DNA of 64,000 nucleotides from Paenibacillus profundus (lineage in GTDB: Bacteria > Bacillota > Bacilli > Paenibacillales > Paenibacillaceae), in the NCBI RefSeq assembly GCF_021369635.1, contig NZ_JAJNBZ010000002.1, positions 377,320 to 441,319 of the forward strand. Direction: 5' to 3'. Position numbers and translations under genes: made by a program. The notes under the pieces were generated by a model, which was not told the origin of the DNA, ran no database searches, and worked only from the letters and a program-made list of their open reading frames with translations. Of the stretch, positions 53,617 through 61,677 are shown in pieces (within the stretch, counting starts at the first letter, position 1; each line of letters begins with the position of its first letter).

Positions 53617-53736
53617 ATGAGCAGTCAAGACTCGAAAGCGCAGGAGCGGCAACAGCAAAAAAATCGTGAAAATAAGTCGAACGAGAGCACTGTCGTAGAT
53701 AAGAAGTTGGATGGACCTAACCGTCCTTCCACGTAA
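53617..53736 (+). CDS. Small hydrophilic 39-residue protein
   Basis: An ORF with an excellent ribosome binding site (AAAGGAGG, eight bases before the ATG) encoding a very polar peptide: SSQDSKAQERQQQKNRENK and then a tail VDKKLDGPNRPST. It has no hydrophobic stretch. The KLDGPNRPST ending reminds me of small spore-associated peptides of Bacillales, which I cannot confirm. A terminator follows 18 bases later, which supports it being a real gene. Confidence 0.6.
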   Translation: MSSQDSKAQERQQQKNRENKSNESTVVDKKLDGPNRPST

Positions 53737-53754
53737 CGGTGACGGGACTGTCCG

Positions 53755-53801
53755 AGGGAAAGCAAAGATTCTGTTTACGGGATCTTCGGCTTTCCCTTGC
53801 T
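53755..53801 (+). terminator. Terminator after the small ORF
   Basis: AGGGAAAGC..GCTTTCCCT stem with an inner AAGATT/GATCTT pairing, then TGCTTT. Confidence 0.7.
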
Positions 53802-53893
53802 TTACGTCGCTGCAAATGGTTAAATATTTAACGATAGCTTATATTCAACCAATCTATCAACGGAATTATTTATAAGGTAAGGAGTGAGCACTG

Positions 53894-54328
53894 ATGTCCA
53901 TGTCTTTTGAGCAATATATGAGTGATATGGTTCAACCGATGCGTAATGAACTGACTTCCATCGGCTGTGTTGAGCTGCGGACAGCGGAGGAAGTAGAAGA
54001 AAAATTGCCTGCGGCAAAGGGCACCGCATTGGTTGTGGTGAACTCGGTATGCGGTTGTGCGGCTGGACAATGCCGTCCGGGCGTGCGTAAAGCGCTGGAA
54101 CACGAGGTGACACCGGATCATTTGTTCACCGTGTTCGCCGGCCAAGATAAAGAAGCGACAGCGAAGGCGCGCGAATATTTCGCACCGTTTCCTCCGTCTT
54201 CTCCTTCCATCGCATTGATGAAGGATGGCGAATTGGTGCACTTTATTGAGCGTCATAGTGTGGAAGATCGCTCGGCAGAAGATATTGCAGCAGATTTGAA
54301 AGCTGCATTCGATCGCTTCTGCCGCTAA
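53894..54328 (+). CDS. Bacilliredoxin (BrxA/BrxB, YphP/YqiW family)
   Basis: A 144-residue cytoplasmic thioredoxin-like protein. The active site is CGC in VVVNSVCGCAAGQCRPG (about 52-54), which removes bacillithiol from mixed disulfides on proteins. The conserved FTVFAGQDKEATAKAREYF and PPSSPSIALMKDGELVHFIE complete the family signature. An extra Cys two residues after AAGQ is present. Length is standard. GTAAGGAGTGA precedes the ATG. Confidence 0.93.
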   Translation: MSMSFEQYMSDMVQPMRNELTSIGCVELRTAEEVEEKLPAAKGTALVVVNSVCGCAAGQCRPGVRKALEHEVTPDHLFTVFAGQDKEATAKAREYFAPFPPSSPSIALMKDGELVHFIERHSVEDRSAEDIAADLKAAFDRFCR

Positions 54329-54353
54329 GAAGACGAAAGCATGCAGTGATGAG

Positions 54354-54382
54354 CCCCGCACCTTTATGGTGCGGGGATTTTT
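54354..54382 (+). terminator. Terminator after bacilliredoxin
   Basis: CCCCGCACC / GGTGCGGGG stem followed by ATTTTT. Confidence 0.85.
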
Positions 54383-54417
54383 ACAAAGAGCAGCTGGAAT
54401 AGGAAGGAGACGAGACG

Positions 54418-55227
54418 ATGAGCTTGCAACAAGACATTATTAAGCGTTTCGGCGTACAACCACAAATTGATGAGAATGCGGAAATTCGCAAGCGCATAGA
54501 CTTCTTGAAGCAATATGTGAAAAGCTCCGGAACGACAGGGCTTCTTATCGCGATTAGCGGCGGGATAGACAGCGCAGTCGTTGCCGGCTTGTGCAAGCAA
54601 GCGACGGATGAGCTGGCGAAGGAGTCGGGACAAGAATACATCACACTCGGCGTGTTTCAACCGTTCGGCAATCAAGCGGACATCTCGGACAGCTATGCCG
54701 TGGCGCAAGCGTTCGCTCTCCAGCATACGGTGGAGACGAACATTGAAGATGCGGTGAACGAGGTGACGCTTGAGGTGGAGCAGGGCTTCAAGCAGTTGAA
54801 CCAACCGCGCCATCTCAGCATTCCGGGCAAAGGGAACGTGAAGGCGCGCGTCCGCATGGTGGCCCAATACGCTCTTGCCTTTGACTTGAATTTGCTTGTC
54901 GTAGGTACGGATCATGCATCGGAAGCATTAACTGGCTTCTATACGAAGTGGGGCGACGGCGCCGTGGATATTACGCCGCTATCTTCACTCAACAAACGCC
55001 AAATTCGCCAATTGGCCGCCCACATGGGCGTTCCAAAAAGTGTGATTGACAAGGTGCCGACGGCTGGTCTGTGGGACGGCCAGACAGACGAGAAGGAGCT
55101 CGGCATTTCCTACGATCAAAATAGCGACTATTTGGAAGGCAAAGCCGTACCAGATGACGTGCGCGAGAAAATCGAGCGCCAATACCGCAAGACAGAGCAC
55201 AAGCGCTCGCCGATTCCAGGAATATAG
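54418..55227 (+). CDS. NAD synthetase
   Basis: A 269-residue ammonia-dependent NAD synthetase that amidates deamido-NAD. The ATP pyrophosphatase loop is LLIAISGGIDSAVVAGL (about 42-58). Further family segments are GNVKARVRMVAQYALA, VVGTDHASEALTGFYTKWGDG and KVPTAGLWDGQTDE. It has the single-domain length of the Bacillus enzyme. GGAAGGAG precedes the ATG. Monocistronic, with a terminator 60 bases later. Confidence 0.95.
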   Translation: MSLQQDIIKRFGVQPQIDENAEIRKRIDFLKQYVKSSGTTGLLIAISGGIDSAVVAGLCKQATDELAKESGQEYITLGVFQPFGNQADISDSYAVAQAFALQHTVETNIEDAVNEVTLEVEQGFKQLNQPRHLSIPGKGNVKARVRMVAQYALAFDLNLLVVGTDHASEALTGFYTKWGDGAVDITPLSSLNKRQIRQLAAHMGVPKSVIDKVPTAGLWDGQTDEKELGISYDQNSDYLEGKAVPDDVREKIERQYRKTEHKRSPIPGI

Positions 55228-55289
55228 TCAGACGTCGCCCAGGTTTTATTTGATCGAAGACGAACATAATCTGACGGCGAATGCATTGC

Positions 55290-55330
55290 AGCACCCCAAG
55301 GCTTAAGCAACTGCCTCGGGGTGCTTTTGT
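55290..55330 (+). terminator. Terminator after nadE
   Basis: AGCACCCC..GGGGTGCT stem, 20-base loop, then TTTTGTG. Confidence 0.8.
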
Positions 55331-55344
55331 GTTTGCTGCGCTCT

Positions 55345-55371
55345 CTTAGCTTCACTCTCCCATTCAATCAG
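55345..55371 (+). repeat. Copy D of the 28-nt core motif
   Basis: CTTAGCTTCACTCTCCCATT followed by CAATCAG matches the cores at 16168 and 29815. It lies about 90 bases before the 10-bp array; the core at 142 bears the same relation to the array at the left window edge. Confidence 0.55.
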
Positions 55372-55460
55372 TAATTTGAATGCAGCGGCGTAATCTAACG
55401 AGTGGAAAGAGAGTTATATCGAGTTGGCTGGCTGCTTTAAGGGGGATTTAAAATTATACA

Positions 55461-55710
55461 TGTCTCTCTGTAGCTCTAAGTAGATCTATGTAACCCTAAG
55501 TAACCCTAAGTAGTTCTAAGCAGATTTATGTGTCTCTCTGTAGCTCCCTGTAAACCTCTGTAACTATCTGTATCTCTCCGTATCTCTACATATATCAACA
55601 TATCTCTAGGTATATCTAGATATCTCTACATATATCTGGGTATCTCTACGTATCTCTACGTATCTCTACATATCTCTAGGTATCTCTACACATCTCTATG
55701 TAGTTCTTGT
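55461..55710. repeat. Twenty-five-unit degenerate 10-bp tandem array
   Basis: Every ten bases a unit of the form TATCTCTANG or a variant begins: TGTCTCTCTG, TAGCTCTAAG, TAGATCTATG, TAACCCTAAG (twice), then TATCTCTACA, TATCTCTAGG, TATATCTAGA, TATCTCTACG (twice). Twenty-five units keep exact 10-base phase with no indel, although the units have drifted. The left units favour TAAG/TCTG endings and the right ones CTACA/CTAGG, so the array grew by local duplications. No protein frame is conserved through it. Confidence 0.85.
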
Positions 55711-55869
55711 CACTCCCCCTTTGCTCACTCTACCCTTTCGTCAGGAGCGGGTTCCTTTTTGCTCTTTTTATCATCTCTTCGTTATTTTCGTTACTTTTCT
55801 AGGTTGCTACCGCTACGAATGTAAAATTCGAAAACGGTTTAATTTTAAGCCGTATTCCCCTGTCCGAAT

Positions 55870-56096
55870 TCCAAATCTCTTATAATTCTGAGTGTAGGGG
55901 AGAATGGACATAAGTGCGACTAGATATGGATGCTCGTCGCCAGCAGCTTCCTATTTTTACCTCAATCGGCCACCAATCTGTATACTAGCTGTCCAGTTTC
56001 TTGGATTTCTGAGTGTAGGGCAGAATGGATATAAGCGCGACTGGATACGGATGATCATCGCCAGCAGCTCCGTACTAATTTCAATTCTCCGCCACT
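55870..56096. repeat. Direct duplication, period 121 bp
   Basis: Two copies of about 85 bp begin at 55888 and 56009 (CTGAGTGTAGGGGAGAATGG and CTGAGTGTAGGGCAGAATGG), continue with ATAAGTGCGACTAGATATGG / ATAAGCGCGACTGGATACGG, and share CGCCAGCAGCT further on. Each copy opens with the core motif in reverse orientation (55888-55914 and 56009-56035). The frame 55904-56104 spans them but is not preserved between copies. No gene is supported between 55230 and 56227. Confidence 0.75.
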
Positions 56097-56227
56097 TTTC
56101 ATAACAGCAGGTTGAGCAGGAACTTGCAACGGTTTTTCCAATCATTGCGGATATGCGGATATAAAGAAAAAGAACTACGCATTGGCAGTTCATGTCATTT
56201 CATTTATTGAGATTAAGTCTGATATGG

Positions 56228-56641
56228 TTATACTGCCTGAGATATGCTGCTGGCTGAGCCGCGCCAGAATAATTCTTTTAATCGCGGACGCTGCGCTGGT
56301 GAAGCGCATTGCTCAGAGATCAGCTTGCATGCGAGATGGCATGCTTGTTCCATAGTCGCTTCCGAGCCGGCGGTAATGAGCAGACCACGGGAATCGATAT
56401 AGGCAATCAGCATCTCATCCGCATGGAGGGTGCTTTTCAACCGCAGGGGAGATTCGGGATGATTCAATTCATCTTGACTGTAAATCAGTATACTGTGCTC
56501 GGGAAACAGGGCAGGTTCAACAAACCGGACATGGCACTGTTCCACTGAACGTTGTGTAAGCGATACCAACACTTGCTGCAACGCGAAGATGGATTGCTGT
56601 CTTACAATGCTTGTGCTTGGAGCCGAATAAATGGTTGTCAT
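56228..56641 (-). CDS. Hypothetical protein
   Basis: A 137-residue protein that I do not recognise. It starts with a strong ribosome binding site (AAGGAGGATACC). The sequence is mixed alpha/beta: SIFALQQVLVSLTQRSVEQC, HSILIYSQDELNHPESPLRL, MLIAYIDSRGLLITAGSEAT, then a helical tail with two Cys (QACHLACKLISEQC). No signal peptide or membrane segment. It stands alone between the repeat region and an antiporter gene; the 177 bases behind the latter's stop hold no feature. Confidence 0.6.
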   Translation of the reverse strand: MTTIYSAPSTSIVRQQSIFALQQVLVSLTQRSVEQCHVRFVEPALFPEHSILIYSQDELNHPESPLRLKSTLHADEMLIAYIDSRGLLITAGSEATMEQACHLACKLISEQCASPAQRPRLKELFWRGSASSISQAV

Positions 56642-56818
56642 ATGGTATCCTCCTTGCTGCTGTCATCCCAGACAACTGCCTATCTGAAAGATTACCCGTA
56701 TTTTATCAGACTGAAACGAAAAAACAAGCGAACGGGATGTGGCACATTTGCGACATTTGATCGCCTGAAATGGCTTTATCCCGTTCTAGAGGTTAGAACG
56801 TGTCCTGTGTCCACGCGA

Positions 56819-58174
56819 CTAGCTCGAAAGCGACGAGGCGCGACGTACAATCTGCGATCGGCGTTGATTCAGCCAAGACACGGCTAACGTCCATAGCGGT
56901 AAGCTCCATAAGAAGACAGCATATGGCGCATATGAGTGAACGGGAACGTCCAATATGGTGCCGCATAGCACAGCAAGCATGTTCCAAGGGATTATTGCCG
57001 CAAAAACAAGCGCGGTATCAGCCACGACCCGGGATAATTGCTCCTTCGGGAACCGCTCGGACCAGAGTGGGAGCACGCTTCGTCCCGCCATCATGATAGG
57101 CAGCGTCTGGGTACAGGAGACGAGGGCCAGCGCGAGTCCGTACAGACCGACGCGGGTGGTCGCTCCGGGCATCGAAGTGTTCTCTCCGATAAATGCGGCC
57201 ATATACGGCTCCAGGCTGCGCGTCGATTCCAAAATCCCATTAAACGCCCCGGCCAGCGCGATTAGCAAGACAAGCTCAATGATGGGCAGCACCCCCTTCG
57301 TATGCAGAGAAGGAAGTGCGGCATTTCCGTACCCGAAGAGCATCCCGTTCAGCCAGGCGGATGGTTCGGTTCCTTGCAGCCAAGAGCCGATAATGATCGC
57401 CGTCACGATGGCCAGCATGAAGGCATAGCGCGTCTTCCAACGCAGCAAAATCGCAACGATTAAAGCCGCTGCGGGTAAGATGAGCCACGGACTGAATGTG
57501 AAGCTGCTGCGGAATTCCTCCATTCGCAAGGCCTCGGCTGGCACCGACCAGCCTCCTGCGATGTCAAATAGGACAAAGATGACCGTGGCGGTTGCCAAGC
57601 CGAGCAGCGTCGTGGGAACAAGCGCCGGATACTGGCGTCCGACGGTCGTTCCGGTCGAATCGGCGACGAGGCGATGCGTGCTCGAAAACGGAGAGGTGCG
57701 GTCTCCGACGAATGCTCCCGAGACTAACGCCCCGGCCATCAGCGGCAACGGCACTCCGGCGATTGCCGCTACGCCCATCATTGGAATGCCGACGGCGCTG
57801 AGCGTTCCGGTCGAAGTGCCGAGCAGCATGGAGAAGAGGGCAGAGAACCAGAACGTCAGGGTCGTCATGAAGGCGGGAGCCATCCACTGCAATCCTTGTT
57901 CAATCAGGTACGGAATCGTGCCGCTTAAGGTCCATACCGGAATCATCAGTCCGACCATTATGAGAATCCAGATGACCTCTATCGTATGCTTGGCGCCATC
58001 GCGCATGTACCTGAAGAGAACGGACCAAGCAGTGCCTTGCCGCCGAGAAAGGGCAGTCAGGCTGAAAAAGCCGGCGGCAAAGCCAATAATAAGTGGGAAA
58101 TGCAATAAATAAGCTGTGGAAAGTCCCGCAATCGTTATAACAATGACGGTGAGTAGTTGGTGTTTCGTTAACAT
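56819..58174 (-). CDS. NhaC-family sodium/proton antiporter
   Basis: A 451-residue membrane protein with 11-12 helices of the ion transporter superfamily. NhaC signatures include IPVWTLSGTIPYLIEQGLQW, LGTSTGTLSAVGIPMMG, SGAFVGDRTSPFSSTHRLVA (a polar loop with the conserved GDR-x-SP) and AAIIPWNMLAVLCG. It exchanges sodium for protons or, in some relatives, malate/lactate. The ATG at 58174 is preferred to an upstream ATG at 58222, which would add 16 charged residues. Confidence 0.88.
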   Translation of the reverse strand: MLTKHQLLTVIVITIAGLSTAYLLHFPLIIGFAAGFFSLTALSRRQGTAWSVLFRYMRDGAKHTIEVIWILIMVGLMIPVWTLSGTIPYLIEQGLQWMAPAFMTTLTFWFSALFSMLLGTSTGTLSAVGIPMMGVAAIAGVPLPLMAGALVSGAFVGDRTSPFSSTHRLVADSTGTTVGRQYPALVPTTLLGLATATVIFVLFDIAGGWSVPAEALRMEEFRSSFTFSPWLILPAAALIVAILLRWKTRYAFMLAIVTAIIIGSWLQGTEPSAWLNGMLFGYGNAALPSLHTKGVLPIIELVLLIALAGAFNGILESTRSLEPYMAAFIGENTSMPGATTRVGLYGLALALVSCTQTLPIMMAGRSVLPLWSERFPKEQLSRVVADTALVFAAIIPWNMLAVLCGTILDVPVHSYAPYAVFLWSLPLWTLAVSWLNQRRSQIVRRASSLSS

Positions 58175-58271
58175 TACGGTAAGGCATCTCCTGTCTTCAT
58201 GTCTCTGATGAAGTTGATGCAATTAGAAGGTGCGTATGAAGAAACGCGAATCATGCGATGATGTCATGCAG

Positions 58272-59135
58272 CTAGCGGGACTGGGCTTGTAACCAACTGG
58301 CCGTAGCATCCAGCGCCGCTTCCAATTCCGGAGTTGTGCCTTGGAACGGGTGGACGGCGTTGAAGGTGTGTCCGCCGCCTTCAATTGTAATCCATTCTGC
58401 TGCTGGGTAACTCGCAACGAGACGGGCCGATCCGTCACGGAAGCCGGGCAGGTCATCCGAGCCTTGAATGAGCGCCATAGGAAAAGAGGCGGAGGCAGTG
58501 CGGCCAATTAGGTCATACCGCTCGCGGTTGGCTTCCAAGTCATCGAGCATGACACGGTCAAGCGGCAGCGCTTCGCCGGTGCGGGCATTGACGACCTTCG
58601 AACGCCCGGATGTTCGCATCTCGTGCTTCTGCTCTGCGGTGAACAAATCCATATTGGTTACACCGTTCCATGTAATGACGCCTGCGATTTCCTCTGGATG
58701 ATCGAGCGCATAGAGCAAGCAGCTTGCTCCGCCGCGGCTGTGTCCCAGCAGGTAGACAGGCGCTTCCGGGCCTATGCGACGGCCGGGAGCGGCCTGCTGC
58801 AACCATTCATTGAAATCCCCGCCAGTGATCAACTGAAGCAAAGCAGTCAGATCCTCCTGCTCCCGCTCATACGTGTTGACGGCGAATCGTTCCGGCTCAT
58901 CAAAGCGGTCGAGCGATGGACCGACACCGTTATATGTAAAATTGAAGGTGATCGTGAGCAGGCCGCTTCGCTCCGCCAATTGTTCCGCCGCATAGGGGAA
59001 CATGCCCCAGTCTTTAAAGCCTTTGTAGCCGTGAGTGATAATAAGCACGCCCTGCTTCTTCTGCTGCTCCGGAATAAATACGTCGCCACGCAACGTGCGT
59101 TGTTCCTTCCAACTTTTTTCAAAAGAATGTCTCAT
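58272..59135 (-). CDS. Alpha/beta hydrolase (dienelactone-hydrolase-like peptidase/esterase fold)
   Basis: A 287-residue hydrolase. The oxyanion loop is LIITHGYKGFKDWGMFPYAA, the nucleophile elbow VYLLGHSRGGASCLL (Ser about 126), the acid in LIQGSDDLPGF and the catalytic His in GGGHTFNAVHPF. There is no signal peptide. The start at 59135 follows GGAGG on the minus strand; an upstream extension from 59207 is not supported. The substrate is unknown. Confidence 0.85.
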   Translation of the reverse strand: MRHSFEKSWKEQRTLRGDVFIPEQQKKQGVLIITHGYKGFKDWGMFPYAAEQLAERSGLLTITFNFTYNGVGPSLDRFDEPERFAVNTYEREQEDLTALLQLITGGDFNEWLQQAAPGRRIGPEAPVYLLGHSRGGASCLLYALDHPEEIAGVITWNGVTNMDLFTAEQKHEMRTSGRSKVVNARTGEALPLDRVMLDDLEANRERYDLIGRTASASFPMALIQGSDDLPGFRDGSARLVASYPAAEWITIEGGGHTFNAVHPFQGTTPELEAALDATASWLQAQSR

Positions 59136-59270
59136 TAATCCTACCTCCTTGCTAGTACAATATTCACGCCTCATTGTAACATAGAACAGCCGCAATGAAG
59201 CATGCAACTCCTAATGTAAAGATTATTTAATGTGCGGTCATCTCTACTTGCGCAATGAGCGAATCCAAGC

Positions 59271-59299
59271 TTGACACGTGCATATACGGAGTGTACTAT
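59271..59299 (+). promoter_or_regulatory. Promoter of the GntR-ABC operon
   Basis: TTGACA (59271-59276), spacer 17, TACTAT (59294-59299): a near-consensus sigma-A promoter. Confidence 0.8.
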
Positions 59300-59322
59300 G
59301 TGTACTAGTTGAAGTAGTACAC
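59291..59322. promoter_or_regulatory. Probable GntR operator over the -10 element
   Basis: GTGTACTA..TAGTACAC, perfect 8-base arms separated by 16 bases, with an extra GTGTACTAG half site inside. The left arm overlaps the -10 element, as expected for an autorepressor of the YtrA type. Confidence 0.7.
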
Positions 59323-59360
59323 TATTCGTGCCGCGAAATGAACGGAGAAAGGAGGATGTC

Positions 59361-59750
59361 ATGTTTCGTTTGCAAGAGCGAAGTACCACACCAATATATG
59401 AACAGATTGTGGAGCAGATGAAAGCTCTAGTCGCTAAAAACGTGATGCAGCCCGGGGAAAAAGTGCCTTCGGTGCGGGAATTGTCCTCCATGTTGGTCGT
59501 AAATCCGAACACGGTTAGCAAAGCGTATCAGGAGTTGGAGCGTCAGGGCGTCATTGAAACGCTGCGGGGCAAAGGCACATTTATAGCGGAACCCGCTGCT
59601 CCGCCCATGGCAGAAGAGAGGATGACGAAGTTGAAGGATGAAGTGAACCGCATTGCTGTAGAAGCGAAGCATTTGGGCCTTGAACGGGAGGAGTTCATTG
59701 ATATGGTCGAACAAGCATGCGAGGTATGGTGGAGGGATGACGAATCATGA
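59361..59750 (+). CDS. GntR-family repressor (YtrA/YhcF subfamily)
   Basis: A 129-residue regulator. The winged helix at the N terminus has PIYEQIVEQMKALVAKNVMQ, then PGEKVPSVRELSSMLVVNP and NTVSKAYQELERQGVIETLR. A short helical tail replaces the large effector domain of other GntR families, which places it in the YtrA subfamily; these usually control ABC operons. The ATG at 59361 follows AAAGGAGG. It overlaps the next gene by ATGA. Confidence 0.9.
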   Translation: MFRLQERSTTPIYEQIVEQMKALVAKNVMQPGEKVPSVRELSSMLVVNPNTVSKAYQELERQGVIETLRGKGTFIAEPAAPPMAEERMTKLKDEVNRIAVEAKHLGLEREEFIDMVEQACEVWWRDDES

Positions 59751-60622
59751 TGCAAGTGGAAGCGATACATAAGGCGATTGATGGCAGGCCGATATTGCGG
59801 GGCATCAGCTTTACGATTGAGCCCGGCCGCATAATGGGCCTCGTCGGACGCAACGGGACGGGTAAAACGACACTGATGCGGACGCTGGTCGGCATATACG
59901 ATCCGGATCAGGGGAGCGTTGCCTTTGAGGGAATGGACATACATAAGTATCCGGAGCTGAAGCGGGATGTTGTATTTGTCCCGGATGCGCCCGTGGCGCT
60001 TGAGGCGTATACAATTCGGGAATGCGCCGCTTGGTATGGGCAGATTTATCCGAGCTTCGATCTGTTTTACTTTACCGAGGCGATGGAACGGTTCAAGCTG
60101 CCGATGAATAAACGGGTCCGCACGTTGTCCAAGGGGATGAAGATGCTGTTCAGCACGGCGCTTGGCTTGTCGACGAAGGCCCGCCTCATTCTGTTCGACG
60201 AGCCGACGAACGGAGTCGATGCCGTAACCAAGAAGCAGCTATTGAGCCTCATCGTCGAATCGCTGCGCAAGGATTCCTCTATTCTCATTTCGTCGCACAT
60301 GCTGAACGAGCTGGATCGGATCGCGGATACCGTCGTGCTGCTGCGGGATGGCCGGACGGATGAGACATGGGACTTGGAGCAATTGCGTCAACACATGAAA
60401 AAGCTGCAGGTCGTCTTTACGGCGACAGAACCGCCTGCTTGGCTGGCAAGGGAGGATGTATTCGTGCTGCAGCAGGTAGGTCGCGTGTATACCGTCATGC
60501 TGGAGTCGGACGAGGCGTTTACTGCGCTGAAACGTGAGGAGCCAATGTTCATCGACGAGCTGCCGCTCTCGCTGGAAGATTGGTTCATGTGGAAATCGGG
60601 AGGTGACGGCGATGCAGCGTAG
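59747..60622 (+). CDS. ABC transporter ATPase 1 of the GntR operon
   Basis: A 291-residue ABC ATPase. Walker A GLVGRNGTGKTTLMR, signature TLSKGMKMLFS, Walker B LILFDEPTNGVDA, H-loop SSHMLNELD. A C-terminal extension of about 80 residues follows (VVFTATEPPAWLARED). It resembles YtrB and YhcG. It overlaps both neighbours (4 and 11 bases) and should energise the permease next door. Confidence 0.9.
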   Translation: MMQVEAIHKAIDGRPILRGISFTIEPGRIMGLVGRNGTGKTTLMRTLVGIYDPDQGSVAFEGMDIHKYPELKRDVVFVPDAPVALEAYTIRECAAWYGQIYPSFDLFYFTEAMERFKLPMNKRVRTLSKGMKMLFSTALGLSTKARLILFDEPTNGVDAVTKKQLLSLIVESLRKDSSILISSHMLNELDRIADTVVLLRDGRTDETWDLEQLRQHMKKLQVVFTATEPPAWLAREDVFVLQQVGRVYTVMLESDEAFTALKREEPMFIDELPLSLEDWFMWKSGGDGDAA

Positions 60623-61613
60623 TATTTTTGTGCGGGCGTTGTGGTGGAAGGAATATCGGCAGACGCGGGTGCTGCTGTGGTTGATGATGATTGCCGGCTT
60701 TTTCTCAACGGCTTACCTGCACATGCGGGAGGTGTGGTTTGCTTCCCCGCAGGTCATTGTGGGACTAGTGGAGTATCTGGCAAAAACTCAGGAGACGAAT
60801 TGGCTGCTGCACAGAAACTATGGCGGTTTTATGCTGCTGCTTGTGCTCGGAGGTTTTTTGCTGTCATTGTGGCAGCTCGGCCATGAGCGCCGCAATCAGA
60901 TGAGCGAGCAGACGTTTGCGCTTCCTTATCCACGGTGGGTTATCTACGTGACAAAATGGTTGGTTAGTGTCGCTTATATCGTGTTTGTCGTTACGGCCAG
61001 CGTAGCATTGGATATACTCGTACTCAAGCTGTCGCAGGTGGGAGCATACGTGCATGTCATAGATTTTATCGGTCGCGGCTTTCACATTATCTTCGTCACG
61101 GTGGCGGCCTACACATTTACGTTGTTCATCGGCTCCTTTACGGGGACTTGGACGTTGCAAGCGGCGCTTTCCATTATCAGCTTGTTCTTGTATGAATTTT
61201 TTACTCTCATGCTGCAGCAACTTCTGTATATCTTCATGATTACGCCAATATACATGGAACTTCGATTGCGCGGAACGTTCTGGGAAAAGTTCAATTTAAC
61301 GAATTGGGTATTCCATGAGGGCGGCAATTATCCATACGCGTTCGTCGGAGTCGTCTCCTTGCTGCTGTTCATCGCGGGCATGGTGCTCTATTCGCGTAAT
61401 TCGCTTGAAAACAATGGCAAGCTGGTGCTTTTTCCAATCATTGAGAAGCTGTTCATCGTCGGATTTGTATTATGTGCGGCATTGTTTAGCGGCAATTTGA
61501 GTTATGACACGCTTTATCCCGGACGCCTCGGATATGCGGCAGGCGCAGGGCTTGGCACCATCATCGGCTATATCATCATCCGCACATTGACGCGCATGCG
61601 TGTACGAACTTAG
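60612..61613 (+). CDS. ABC transporter permease 1
   Basis: A 333-residue membrane protein with about seven helices: VLLWLMMIAGFFSTAYL, GGFMLLLVLGGFLLSLW, VAYIVFVVTASVALDIL, HIIFVTVAAYTFTLFI and others. It is the membrane partner of the preceding ATPase. The ATG at 60612 follows GGGAGGTG. A family name cannot be given with confidence; the layout resembles ABC-2-type permeases of YhcE/YtrC operons. Confidence 0.8.
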   Translation: MQRSIFVRALWWKEYRQTRVLLWLMMIAGFFSTAYLHMREVWFASPQVIVGLVEYLAKTQETNWLLHRNYGGFMLLLVLGGFLLSLWQLGHERRNQMSEQTFALPYPRWVIYVTKWLVSVAYIVFVVTASVALDILVLKLSQVGAYVHVIDFIGRGFHIIFVTVAAYTFTLFIGSFTGTWTLQAALSIISLFLYEFFTLMLQQLLYIFMITPIYMELRLRGTFWEKFNLTNWVFHEGGNYPYAFVGVVSLLLFIAGMVLYSRNSLENNGKLVLFPIIEKLFIVGFVLCAALFSGNLSYDTLYPGRLGYAAGAGLGTIIGYIIIRTLTRMRVRT

Positions 61614-61677
61614 CGTGATACAGCGTGAACAACGAGTGCAGGGTGGTAATTGAGACAATGGTGCAGGAGGTAATGCC

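Noticed and set aside
55461-55710. CRISPR array
   Set aside because: The units are adjacent 10-mers without spacers, drift in sequence, and no cas gene is nearby.
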